Source: Micromonospora sp. WMMD980
Lineage (GTDB): Bacteria > Actinomycetota > Actinomycetes > Mycobacteriales > Micromonosporaceae
Assembly: GCF_029626035.1 (NCBI RefSeq)
Contig: NZ_JARUBE010000003.1
Span: 4,030,001 to 4,094,000 of the forward strand
Reading direction: 5' to 3'
Length of the DNA: 64,000 nt
Position numbers and translations under genes: made by a program
In this document: piece after piece, positions 56,538 to 64,000 of the stretch
How positions within the stretch are numbered: position 1 is the stretch's first letter
Layout: every line of letters starts with the position of its first letter
Notes under the pieces: model-generated
Databases searched by the model: none
Told to the model about the DNA's origin: nothing
What the model saw: only the letters and a program-made list of their open reading frames with translations

Positions 56538-57218
56538 TCAGGCCGGGTCGGCGTCCTGCACCAGCAGCGCCACCTGCACCCGGTTGTTCAGCTCCAGCTT
56601 GGTGAGCAGCCGCGACACGTACGCCTTCACGGTCGCCACGCTCATGAACAGCTCGGCGGAGATCTCCGCGTTGGTCCGCCCCCGGCCCAGCAGCAGCGCC
56701 ACCTCCCGCTCCCGCTCGGACAGCCCACCCAGCAGCCGCACCGCCCGCTCCCGCCTCGGATCCGGGCCGGGCGTCGGCGCGGCGGCCGTCACGTGAGCGA
56801 TCAGCTTCCGGGTCACCGCCGGGGACAGCGTCGCCTCCCCCGCCACGACCCGGCGCACCGCCGCCACGATCTCCGCCGGCGGGGTGTCCTTGAGCAGGAA
56901 GCCGCTCGCCCCGGCGCGCAACGCCCGCAGCACCTGCTCGTCGGCGTCGAAGGTGGTCAGCACCAGCACCTCGGGCGGGTCCGCCGAGGCCCGCAGCGCC
57001 TCGGTGGCGGCCAGCCCGTCCACCCGGGGCATCCGGATGTCCATCAGCACCACGTCCGGGGCGTGCGCGGCGACCGCCGCGGGCACCTCGGCGCCGTCGG
57101 TGGCCTCGCCCACCACGGTCAGGTCCGGCACCCCGCCGAGGATCATCGACAGCGCGCCCCGGACCAGCGGGTCGTCGTCGACGATCAGCACCCGCACCGG
57201 CCCACTCAGCCCGCTCAC
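56538..57218 (-). CDS. LuxR family response regulator
   Basis: 226 residues. Receiver domain 1-120 with LIVDDDPLVRGALSMILGG, phospho-acceptor Asp in VVLMDIRMPRVDGLAATE near residue 59, Thr in VLTTFDADEQ near 85 and Lys in GFLLKDTPP near 108. LuxR helix-turn-helix near 160-215 (GLSEREREVALLLGRGRTNA, then ATVKAYVSRLLTKLELNNRV). GTG 57218 overlaps the stop of the sensor kinase gene upstream, so the pair is co-translated. Likely controls the divergent ABC exporter. Confidence 0.94.
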   Translation of the reverse strand: MSGLSGPVRVLIVDDDPLVRGALSMILGGVPDLTVVGEATDGAEVPAAVAAHAPDVVLMDIRMPRVDGLAATEALRASADPPEVLVLTTFDADEQVLRALRAGASGFLLKDTPPAEIVAAVRRVVAGEATLSPAVTRKLIAHVTAAAPTPGPDPRRERAVRLLGGLSEREREVALLLGRGRTNAEISAELFMSVATVKAYVSRLLTKLELNNRVQVALLVQDADPA

Positions 57219-58453
57219 GCGGGGACCGCCCAGGGCAGCCAGGCGGTCAGCCGGAAGTCGCCGTCGGCGTTCCGCCCGTGGTCGAGGCGGCCGCCGGCGA
57301 GCGAGACGCGCTCGGCGACGCCGACCAGCCCGGTGCCGGTGCCGGGAATCGCGGTCGCCGGCCCGCTCACCGGCCACGGGTTGCTGATCTCGACCACCAG
57401 GCCGCCGCCGGGGCCGCCGGCCAGCCGGACCGTCACCACCGCGCCGGGCGCGTGCTTGCGGGCGTTGGTGAGCCCCTCCTGCACGATCCGGTAGGCGCTG
57501 CGCCCGATCGCCACCGGCACCTCGGCCGGCTCGGTCACCTCGTCGACCACGCTGACGCGTACCCCGGCCTGCCGGCTCTCGGCGACCAGCGCCGGCACGT
57601 CGCCGAGCGTCGGCTGCGGCCGTTCCGGGGTGGCCTCGGAGCCCCCCTCGGCCCGCAGCACGCCGATCACCTCGCGCAGGTCCTGCAACGCGGCGTGCGC
57701 GCTGGCCCGGATCACCCCGGCCGCCCGGGCGACCTCGTCGGCCGGCGCGTCCGGGCGGAACTCCAGCGCCCCGGCGTGCAGGCTGAGCAGCGAGATCCGG
57801 TGGGCGAGCACGTCGTGCATCTCGCGCGCGATCCGGCCGCGTTCGAGGTGCCGGGCCTGGTCCAGCCGGAGCTGCTGCTCGGCCTCGGCCCGCTCGGCGC
57901 GGTCGCGCAGCGACAGCACGAGCTGGCGGCGGGCCCGGACGAACAGCGCCCACGCCACCACGATGCCGAGGAAGAGCACGGTCCAGGCCGTGGCGGCCCA
58001 GAGCGGCATGGCCGGGTCGGGGCGAAGCGCGATGAAGGGCAGCGAGGTGACCACGTTCCAGGCGACAAGCGTCAGCCCCACCCGCAGCGGCCGGTGCACC
58101 AGCACGGTGAACAGCACGATCAGCAGCGCCGCCCCGGCGGTGACCGAGAAGAACGTCAGCGGCGCGGTGGCCACGGCCAGCCCGACCGGCCAGCGGCGGC
58201 GCAGCCAGAGCGCCCCGGTCGCCAGCAGTCCGACGATCAGGTCGACACCGATCAGCCAGTCCGGCCCGATGTTGAGCGCGAACTCCGGGTCCCGGCTGAC
58301 CGCGTCGTCGTGCGCGACCGCCACCCAGAGCAACGCGATCAGGAACAGCAGGCCGTCGACGAGCCAGTCCCGCGGGGTACGGCGGGGCGCCCGGGCGGGC
58401 ACCAGGGAGCCCGGCAGGAGCCAGGGGTGGTCGGGTGGGACAACGCTGCTCAC
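57215..58453 (-). CDS. Sensor histidine kinase (HisKA_3/HATPase)
   Basis: 412 residues. A hydrophobic N-terminal half with about four to six membrane segments and little extracytoplasmic sequence. H-box IAREMHDVLAHRISLLSLHA near residue 193 (phospho-His), N-box GLTNARKHAPG near 334 and G-box GTGTGLVGVAERV near 382. NarL/DesK-type. GTG 58453 is the only start that gives a normal N-terminus (VSSVVPPDHPWLLPG). It phosphorylates the adjacent LuxR-type regulator. Divergent from the ABC transporter genes by 133 bp; few-loop kinases next to ABC exporters often sense membrane-acting compounds. Confidence 0.92.
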   Translation of the reverse strand: MSSVVPPDHPWLLPGSLVPARAPRRTPRDWLVDGLLFLIALLWVAVAHDDAVSRDPEFALNIGPDWLIGVDLIVGLLATGALWLRRRWPVGLAVATAPLTFFSVTAGAALLIVLFTVLVHRPLRVGLTLVAWNVVTSLPFIALRPDPAMPLWAATAWTVLFLGIVVAWALFVRARRQLVLSLRDRAERAEAEQQLRLDQARHLERGRIAREMHDVLAHRISLLSLHAGALEFRPDAPADEVARAAGVIRASAHAALQDLREVIGVLRAEGGSEATPERPQPTLGDVPALVAESRQAGVRVSVVDEVTEPAEVPVAIGRSAYRIVQEGLTNARKHAPGAVVTVRLAGGPGGGLVVEISNPWPVSGPATAIPGTGTGLVGVAERVSLAGGRLDHGRNADGDFRLTAWLPWAVPA

Positions 58454-58586
58454 CTGCCCAATGCTAGGGAGCCGTCCGGACCGGCTACCAGCTACCAAAG
58501 TCGACGTCTGCGGTGAACCGAGGTCGGTGCCGGCGGCGACCGCCGGCCGCAGCGGATCACCGGATGGCCCCGGCAGGCTTCTCGGC

Positions 58587-59486
58587 ATGATCGAAGTCGA
58601 CCATCTGACGAAGCGGTACGGCCCGCACTCCGCCGTCGAAGATGTCACCTTCCGCTGCGAACCGGGCACGGTGACCGGATTCCTCGGCCCGAACGGCGCC
58701 GGCAAGTCCACCACGATGCGCATGATCTGCGGGATGACGCCGCCCAGCTCCGGCGGGGCCACGGTGGCCGGCCGGCCCTACCGGCAGCTACCCAACCCGG
58801 GGCGGGAGATCGGCGTCCTGCTCGACGCCTCGGCCCAGCACGCCGGCCGCACCGGCCGGGAGACGCTCACCCTGGCCGCCCGCACCATGGGCGTGGACCG
58901 GGCACAGGTGGCCGCGAAGCTGGACCTGGTCGGGTTGAACGACACCGCCGCGCGGCGACGGGTCGGCGCGTACTCGCTCGGCATGCGGCAGCGGCTCGGC
59001 CTGGCGCTGGCGCTGCTGGGCGACCCCCGGGTGCTGATCCTGGACGAGCCGGCCAACGGCCTCGACCCGGAGGGCATCTACTGGATGCGCGGCCTGCTGC
59101 GCGACTACGCCGACCGGGGCGGCACGGTGCTGCTCTCCTCGCACCTGCTGCGCGAGGTGGAGGCGGTGGCCGACCGGCTGGTGGTGATCGGCGGCGGCCG
59201 GGTGGTCGCCCAGGGCGGCAAGGACGAGCTGCTGGCCGGCGCCGGCACCCTGGTCCGCGCCCGGGACCAGCACGCCCTGCGCCGCACCCTGGACCGCGCC
59301 GCGCTCCCGGCCACCGCCGGCACCGACGGCGGCTTCGTCGTCCGGGCCGAGCCGGTGGCCGTCGGCCAGGCCGCGGCCGACGCCGGGCTGGTCCTCACCG
59401 AGCTGCGGCCGGCCGGCACCGGCGGCCTGGAGCAGCTCTTCCTCACCCTCACCGCCGGCGCGTCGACCAAGGAGGCCGTCCGATGA
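58587..59486 (+). CDS. ABC transporter ATP-binding protein
   Basis: 299 residues. Walker A GPNGAGKSTTMRMI near residue 38, Q-loop region further on, signature YSLGMRQRLGLALALLG near 130, Walker B RVLILDEPANGLDPEG near 148, H-loop LLSSHLLREVE near 182. The DUF4162-type C-terminal part suggests a drug or lantibiotic exporter. The stop overlaps the permease ATG (ATGA). The gene follows the divergent two-component genes, which probably regulate it. Confidence 0.94.
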   Translation: MIEVDHLTKRYGPHSAVEDVTFRCEPGTVTGFLGPNGAGKSTTMRMICGMTPPSSGGATVAGRPYRQLPNPGREIGVLLDASAQHAGRTGRETLTLAARTMGVDRAQVAAKLDLVGLNDTAARRRVGAYSLGMRQRLGLALALLGDPRVLILDEPANGLDPEGIYWMRGLLRDYADRGGTVLLSSHLLREVEAVADRLVVIGGGRVVAQGGKDELLAGAGTLVRARDQHALRRTLDRAALPATAGTDGGFVVRAEPVAVGQAAADAGLVLTELRPAGTGGLEQLFLTLTAGASTKEAVR

Positions 59487-60274
59487 CCACCGCCACCGCT
59501 GGAGTTCCCACCGCCACGCCGACGCGGCACCAGCCGGTCGCCGGCCCGTCGCTGGGCCGACTGACCGGCGTGGAGCTGCGCAAACTCGTCGACACCCGGG
59601 CCGGACGCTGGCTGTTGATCAGCATCGGGCTGATCGCGGTCGCCATCGTGGTGGTCCAGCTCTTCGTCACCGACGGTCCGGAGCAGACGTTCACCGCGTT
59701 CTTCACGCCGTCGCTGCTGCCGGTGGGGCTGCTGCTGCCGGTGCTGGGCATCCTCTCCATCACCGGCGAGTGGTCCCAGCGGACGGCGTTGACCACGTTC
59801 GCGCTGGTGCCCCGCCGGGAGCGGGTGATCGTCGCCAAGCTCGCCGCGGTGGTGCTGGCCGCGCTCGCCTCGGTGCTGGTGACCCTGCTCGTCGCCGCCG
59901 CCGGCACGCTCGCCGCCAAGGCCACCGGCGGGGCCGGCGCCTGGACGTTCGACTGGCGGCTGCTGCCGTACGCGGCGGTGTTCCAGGTGGCGAACGTGCT
60001 GATGGGCGCCGGGTTCGGCCTGCTGCTGCTGAACACGCCGCTGGCGATCGTCACGTACCTGCTGCTGCCGACCGTGTGGAGCGTGCTGTCGGCGATGATC
60101 AAGGCGCTGCGCGAGCCGGCCGGCTGGCTGGACACCTCGCGCACCATGGAGCCGCTGCTCAGCCCGGACGTGACGGCCGGGCAGTGGGGTCGGCTCGGCG
60201 TCTCGCTCGCCGTCTGGATGGTCCTGCCGCTGGTCGCCGGCCTGGTCCGCACGATGCGGCGGGAGGTGTCCTGA
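59483..60274 (+). CDS. ABC transporter permease
   Basis: 263 residues with six predicted membrane segments (VGLLLPVLGILSITGEW around residue 75, GFGLLLLNTPLAIVTYLLLP around 178, VSLAVWMVLPLVAGLV at the C-terminus). ABC-2 type permease without signal peptide. Pairs with the preceding ATPase, presumably as a homodimeric exporter with a dimeric ATPase. YqeB-like gene follows after 2 bp. Confidence 0.92.
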   Translation: MTTATAGVPTATPTRHQPVAGPSLGRLTGVELRKLVDTRAGRWLLISIGLIAVAIVVVQLFVTDGPEQTFTAFFTPSLLPVGLLLPVLGILSITGEWSQRTALTTFALVPRRERVIVAKLAAVVLAALASVLVTLLVAAAGTLAAKATGGAGAWTFDWRLLPYAAVFQVANVLMGAGFGLLLLNTPLAIVTYLLLPTVWSVLSAMIKALREPAGWLDTSRTMEPLLSPDVTAGQWGRLGVSLAVWMVLPLVAGLVRTMRREVS

Positions 60275-60276
60275 CC

Positions 60277-60981
60277 GTGTCGGTGCGGGAACCCGGCGAC
60301 GTCGTGGTCGACGGCGGGGTCGGCGAGCTGGTGGTGATGTGGGCCGGGTTCCCGCTGCTCGGGGCGGGACTGGGCGCCGGGGTGACCGCCCTGTCGGGGT
60401 GGATCGCCGGGCTGTCCCGGTTCCCGTTCCAGGACGTGTTCGGGCTGCTCGACAGGTGGCCGGCCGAGCGGTCCTACCCGCTCGGCGCGGGGGTGGTGGC
60501 GCTGGCCGGCGTGGCGCTGGCCGTGGTGGGCACGCGGGAGCGGCTACGGGTCACGGTCGGGCGCCGGTCGGTGCGGCTGCACCGGGACGGGCACGGCCGG
60601 GACCTCGCGCGGGCCGAGGTGACAGGCGTGTTCACCGACGGCAAGGCGCTGGTGCTGTTGGACGGAGCCGGCGGCGAGCTGGCCCGGGAGCGGTCCGACC
60701 TGGGCGCCGAGCGACTGCGGGAGGCGTTCACCGGGCAGGGCTGGCCGTGGGTCGACCGGGATCCGCACCGGGACGCGTACCGGCGGTGGGTGCCCGGGCT
60801 CCCCGGGCTGCCGGCCGGCGCGGACGCGCTGCTGCGGGCCCGGGAGCGGGCGCTGCGGGACCGCCACGACGCCGAGGTCAGGGAGCTGCACGGGGAGCTG
60901 GCCCGGCTCGGCGTCGTGGTGCGCGACGAGCGGAAGCGGCAGTACTGGCGGCTGGTGGACCGGGACGGCGCGCCCGGCTAG
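60277..60981 (+). CDS. YqeB-like two-helix membrane protein
   Basis: 234 residues. Two membrane segments: LVVMWAGFPLLGAGLGAGVT near residue 18 and LGAGVVALAGVALAVVG near 68. They are followed by a soluble PH-like domain (LRVTVGRRSVRLHRDGHGRD) and a helical tail ending in ELARLGVVVRDERKRQYWRL. The pattern corresponds to the YqeB family of unknown function as I recall it. GTG 60277 with GGGAGG upstream. Encoded right after the ABC permease, so it may be an accessory to the exporter; that is positional inference. Confidence 0.78.
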   Translation: MSVREPGDVVVDGGVGELVVMWAGFPLLGAGLGAGVTALSGWIAGLSRFPFQDVFGLLDRWPAERSYPLGAGVVALAGVALAVVGTRERLRVTVGRRSVRLHRDGHGRDLARAEVTGVFTDGKALVLLDGAGGELARERSDLGAERLREAFTGQGWPWVDRDPHRDAYRRWVPGLPGLPAGADALLRARERALRDRHDAEVRELHGELARLGVVVRDERKRQYWRLVDRDGAPG

Positions 60982-61047
60982 TCGCGGGCCGGCACGATCG
61001 GCGGGGGCCGTCCTACACTCGGGGCCCCCGCCCGATGGGAGTTCCCG

Positions 61048-61548
61048 TTGCGTCCTCGGCTCGCGCCCCCGGCCCTGGTCCTGGCCCTGCTGCTCGCCGG
61101 CTGCGGCGGCGGCGAGACCGAACAGGTAGCCCTCCCGCCGCCGGCGAGTCCCACGCCGAGCACTGTGGTGCCGCTGACGGCCAAGGAGGCGAAGGGGCGC
61201 TACCTGGCGGTGGTGGCGGCGTACGACATCGCCCGCGACGAGTTGGCGGAGGCCGAGAAGGCGGGCCGACCTTGGCGGTCGGTGCGGGAGCGGGCCGCGG
61301 CGGTCGCCACCGCCAACGAGGCGTGCGCCGGTGAGCTGCGCGCGCTGCGCTGGCCGACGGCCGTGCAGGCGCCGATGGCGGCGCTGCTCGCCGAGCACGA
61401 GGTGGCGCTGCGGCACTGGAAGCTCGCGACCACCGCCGGCGACGCCGCCGACCTGCGCCGGGAGATCCGGGCCGCCGCCGCGCACGACGGCGTCCGGCAG
61501 GCGGCCAGGGTACGCGCCGCGCTGGGCCTGCCTCGTCGCGCCGCCTGA
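61048..61548 (+). CDS. Putative lipoprotein
   Basis: 166 residues. Signal peptide of lipoprotein type: PPALVLALLLAGCGGG with the lipobox LLAGC (Cys18). The mature part is a Pro/Ser/Thr linker (about 20-45) and a mainly helical domain with KEAKGRYLAVVAAYDIARDE and LLAEHEVALRHWKLATTAGD. No family is recognised; it resembles helical secreted proteins in actinomycetes. TTG 61048 is supported by GGGAG 7 bp upstream; no ATG or GTG is available in frame. Confidence 0.78.
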   Translation: MRPRLAPPALVLALLLAGCGGGETEQVALPPPASPTPSTVVPLTAKEAKGRYLAVVAAYDIARDELAEAEKAGRPWRSVRERAAAVATANEACAGELRALRWPTAVQAPMAALLAEHEVALRHWKLATTAGDAADLRREIRAAAAHDGVRQAARVRAALGLPRRAA

Positions 61549-61556
61549 CCGGACAA

Positions 61557-61579
61557 CGGCCCGGCCCGTGCCCGGGCCG
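61557..61579 (+). terminator. Hairpin after lipoprotein gene
   Basis: CGGCCCGG (61557-61564) pairs with CCGGGCCG (61572-61579) around a 7-base loop, 9 bp past the stop of the lipoprotein gene. No T-tract. The following 211 bp up to 61790 hold no gene that I accept. Confidence 0.65.
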
Positions 61580-61790
61580 ACGCCGTCGGGCCGCTCGCCG
61601 GTCAGCCGGGCCACCTCTCGCCAGGGCCGTCAGTCGCTCCTCCACGCTCGCCCCGGGACGAGCGGCGCATCCGACGCGGGGCTCCGACGCGAAGGACAGT
61701 CGTGATCGTGAGTTTTCGGCATCAGAGCGAACCGTTCGGGCATGTTCTGCGTACAGACCGGTGGGTCGTGGCGCGCAATTCGGAGGCACA

Positions 61791-62666
61791 GTGACAGCGG
61801 TTCGGACTGATCCATTCGCGGGGGCGATCCTCCAGGTGGGGGTGTTGGCAGGTCTCGCCGGCACGGTCGGCCTGGGTCCGGCCGGCTGGCTGGCCGGCCT
61901 CGTCCACGGGGTGGTGACGCTCGCCGTGCTCGGTCACGGGCTGCGCCGCTCGGGCGCGGACCGGCTCGGTCCGGCCGACTGGGTGACGCTGGGCCGGGCG
62001 ACGCTGGCCGGTGGCGTGACCGCGCTGGTGGCGGACTCGTTCACCCGCCCGGTCGCGGTGCCGGTGCTGGTCGTGCTCACCGCGGTCGCGCTCTCCCTCG
62101 ACTGGATCGACGGGCAGGTGGCGCGGCGCACCGGCACGGTCAGCGCGCTCGGGGCCCGGTTCGACATGGAGGTCGACTCCTTCCTCGTCCTGGTGCTCTG
62201 CGTCCACGTCAGCGGCCAGCTCGGCCCGTGGGTGCTGGTCATCGGCGCGATGCGGTACGCCTTCGTGGTGGCCGGCTGGGTGCTGCCCTGGCTGAACGGC
62301 TCGTTGCCGCCGCGCTACTGGCGCAAGACGGTCGCCGCGATCCAGGGCATCGCGCTGGCCGTGGTGGCGGCGGACGTGCTGCCCCTCGTGCCGGCCGGCG
62401 CGCTGCTGGCCGGCGCGCTCGCGCTGCTGCTCGAGTCGTTCGGCCGCGACGTGCTCTGGCTGTGGCGGCACCGCGCCGACGTCACCCGCCCGCAGGCCGT
62501 CCGTCCGCCGGTCACCCGCCCGCGGGCGGTCCGTACGCCGGTCGCCGCCCCGGAGGTGGCCGCGCGGCCCGGGACGCCCCGCCCGGTGGCGACGCGCCGG
62601 GGCGGCTGGGAGCCCGCCGCCCCGGTGCTGGTCGGCCGGGCCGAGGTCGGCGGTCGGCGCCCGTGA
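61791..62666 (+). CDS. CDP-alcohol phosphatidyltransferase family protein
   Basis: 291 residues with six membrane segments. The family motif D-G-x2-A-R-x8-G-x3-D-x3-D reads DGQVARRTGTVSALGARFDM followed by EVD (residues about 107-129), so the metal and CDP-alcohol site is intact. It transfers a phospho-alcohol from a CDP-linked donor. The acceptor is not clear. A basic Pro-rich tail (about residues 235-291) is unusual. GTG 61791 has GGAGG 4 bp upstream. The stop overlaps the GTG of a sulfatase-like gene; the pair probably builds or modifies a phospholipid or a glycerophosphate polymer. Confidence 0.9.
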   Translation: MTAVRTDPFAGAILQVGVLAGLAGTVGLGPAGWLAGLVHGVVTLAVLGHGLRRSGADRLGPADWVTLGRATLAGGVTALVADSFTRPVAVPVLVVLTAVALSLDWIDGQVARRTGTVSALGARFDMEVDSFLVLVLCVHVSGQLGPWVLVIGAMRYAFVVAGWVLPWLNGSLPPRYWRKTVAAIQGIALAVVAADVLPLVPAGALLAGALALLLESFGRDVLWLWRHRADVTRPQAVRPPVTRPRAVRTPVAAPEVAARPGTPRPVATRRGGWEPAAPVLVGRAEVGGRRP

Positions 62667-64000
62667 CCGACGACGACCGGACTCCGCCCCCGACCGACCC
62701 GCGGGCGCGCACGACCGGCGGCACCGCCTCCGAGCCGGGCGTGCCGCGGGACGTCGGCTCCGGGAACGCGGCCACCGCGGCCCCGGGCGTCGGTGCCGGC
62801 GGGCGTCGCCGGGTCCTGCCGGTGCTCGCCACCGTGCTGGCCGGAGTGCTCGTGCTGGGTGCCCTGGTCGCGCCGACCGACGTCGCCGACCTCACTCCCG
62901 CCGCGTTCCTGCGGATCCCGGTGGAGGGGCTGGTCGCGGTCGCCCTGCTGCTCGTGCTGCCGCCGAGGCCGCGCCGGATCGTGGCCGTGGCGCTCGGCGC
63001 GTTGCTCGGTCTGGTCCTCGTCCTCAAGCTCGCCGACCTGGGCTTCTCGACCGTCCTGGACCGACCGTTCGACCTCGTCGCCGACTGGGCGTTCCTCGGC
63101 GCCGGCGCGGAGTTCCTGGCCGAGTCGTACGGGCGGCCCGCCCAGGTGGGAGCCGTGGCGGTGGCCGTGGTCGCGGTCGTCGCCGTACCCGTGCTGGTGA
63201 CGTTGTCGATGCGTCGGCTGGCCCGGTTGCTGGGCGAGCACCGGCTCGTCGGCGCGCGTACCGCCGCGGCGTTCGCCGCCGCCTGGGTGGTCTGCGCCGT
63301 GCTCGGCGCGCACATCGTGCCCGGGCTGCCGGTCGCCGCCGACACCGTCGCGGCCGGCGTCTGGGATCGCACCCGGCAGGTCAACGCCGGCCTGCACGAC
63401 CAGGAGCGGCTGACCGACCAGCTCGCCGGCGACCCGTTCCACGACGCCCCCGGCGACCAGTTGTTGACCGGGCTGCGCGGCAAGGATGTCCTGGTCGCCT
63501 TCGTGGAGAGCTACGGCCGGGTGGCGGTGGAGGACCCGGAGCTGGCCCCGGAGGTGGACGCCGCGCTCGACGAGGGGACCCGCCAGCTCGCCGCGGCCGG
63601 CTACGGCAGCCGCAGCGCGTTCCTCACCTCGTCCACCACCGGCGGGGGCAGTTGGTTGGCGCACGCCACGCTGATGAGCGGCATCCGGGCGGACAACCAG
63701 TTGCGCTACACCAACCTGGTGCGCAGTGACCGGCTGACCCTCAACGGCGCGTTCAAGCGCGCCGGGTGGCGCACCTCGCTGGTCATGCCGGCACTCACCC
63801 GGGCCTGGCCGGAGGCCGACTTCTTCGCCCCCGACCGGGTCTACGGCGCCGAGGACCTCGGCTACCGGGGGCCGACGTTCAGCTTCTCCTCCCCGCCGGA
63901 CCAGTTCACCCTGGAGGCGTTCCAGCGCGCGGAGCGCGGGCCCGGGCACGCGCCGGTGATGGCCGAGATCCCGCTGCTGTCCAGCCACATCCCGTGGTCC
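62663..64000 (+). CDS. Sulfatase-like membrane hydrolase/transferase (3' partial)
   Basis: 446 codons to the window edge, no stop. A disordered hydrophilic N-terminus (about 1-50) is followed by five membrane segments (GRRRVLPVLATVLAGVLVLG, IVAVALGALLGLVLVLKLAD, AVAVAVVAVVAVPVLVTLSM and others) up to about residue 230. The extracytoplasmic domain begins near 260: DVLVAFVESYGRVAVEDPEL holds the Glu of the alkaline-phosphatase fold and SSTTGGGSWLAHATLMSG the nucleophile Ser or Thr, as in LTA-synthase-like enzymes. GTG 62663 overlaps the upstream stop. Likely acts outside the membrane on a phospho-alcohol substrate made with the CDP-alcohol enzyme. Confidence 0.85.
   Translation, partial: MTDDDRTPPPTDPRARTTGGTASEPGVPRDVGSGNAATAAPGVGAGGRRRVLPVLATVLAGVLVLGALVAPTDVADLTPAAFLRIPVEGLVAVALLLVLPPRPRRIVAVALGALLGLVLVLKLADLGFSTVLDRPFDLVADWAFLGAGAEFLAESYGRPAQVGAVAVAVVAVVAVPVLVTLSMRRLARLLGEHRLVGARTAAAFAAAWVVCAVLGAHIVPGLPVAADTVAAGVWDRTRQVNAGLHDQERLTDQLAGDPFHDAPGDQLLTGLRGKDVLVAFVESYGRVAVEDPELAPEVDAALDEGTRQLAAAGYGSRSAFLTSSTTGGGSWLAHATLMSGIRADNQLRYTNLVRSDRLTLNGAFKRAGWRTSLVMPALTRAWPEADFFAPDRVYGAEDLGYRGPTFSFSSPPDQFTLEAFQRAERGPGHAPVMAEIPLLSSHIPWS

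Overview
The window is about 74% GC, uses GTG and TTG starts often, has dense operons with 4-base ATGA/GTGA overlaps, and contains no rRNA, tRNA or CRISPR that I could find. The gene set points to a filamentous actinomycete, most likely Micromonosporaceae (Micromonospora-like): histidine utilisation without HutG, a CysM/CysO/Mec cysteine pathway, an F420-type oxidoreductase, secreted cellulose-active proteins with CBM2 modules, and a LAL regulator. The genus is inferred, not shown by a marker gene.

Layout. 1-3691: end of an exopolysaccharide cluster (GT4 glycosyltransferase, O-antigen-ligase-like protein, Wzz/BY-kinase-like protein with a lost Walker A lysine). 3740-6281: DUF1800/DUF1501 pair. 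6290-8110: a membrane protein with a kinase-like N-lobe and a trypsin-like domain that seems to lack catalytic residues. 8193-15973: an RpiR-type regulator followed by hutU, an M20 amidohydrolase, hutF, hutI and hutH; a 52-bp repeat sits between hutU and the amidohydrolase and apparently supplies its ribosome binding site and start codon. 15976-29658: a block whose gene content matches the Mycobacterium tuberculosis Rv1330c-Rv1341 neighbourhood (rdgB, rph, MBL-fold hydrolase, cysM, cysO, mec, DUF2017, clpS, pncB), interrupted by two glycosyltransferases (one truncated), a degenerate GTPase-like gene and a large LuxR/LAL regulator.

29722-38886: MFS transporter, a repeat-rich intergenic region with a 56-bp near-perfect palindrome, ctaD, FAD monooxygenase, a CebR-type operator in front of a GH12-CBM2 endoglucanase, aldo/keto reductase, a LigD-type 3'-phosphoesterase fused to a dead ligase domain, and thrC followed by a second copy of the 52-bp repeat. 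38951-44559: cupin, small secreted-type or cytosolic unknowns, a decayed gene region with a heptanucleotide tandem repeat, expansin-CBM2, a Beta-family protein, a cysteine-less HesB-like protein and a frameshifted aquaporin.

44635-56467: cell-envelope and unknown genes: DacB, two paralogous small proteins with a C-x8-C-x2-H motif (each placed tail-to-tail with a D-Ala-D-Ala carboxypeptidase gene), two paralogous membrane-anchored beta-sandwich proteins, a pentapeptide-repeat protein, serine hydrolase, NAD(P)-binding protein, F420-type oxidoreductase, DUF6642 protein, M15 carboxypeptidase and an AAA/DUF234 ATPase with an AT-rich operator-like promoter. 56538-64000: two-component system next to an ABC exporter, a YqeB-like protein, a lipoprotein, a CDP-alcohol phosphatidyltransferase and the start of a sulfatase-like membrane enzyme that runs off the window.

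A recurring theme is enzyme folds with lost catalytic residues (BY-kinase-like, protease-like, GTPase-like, DNA-ligase-like, HesB-like), together with three broken genes. All function statements come from reading motifs by eye; no database search was run.
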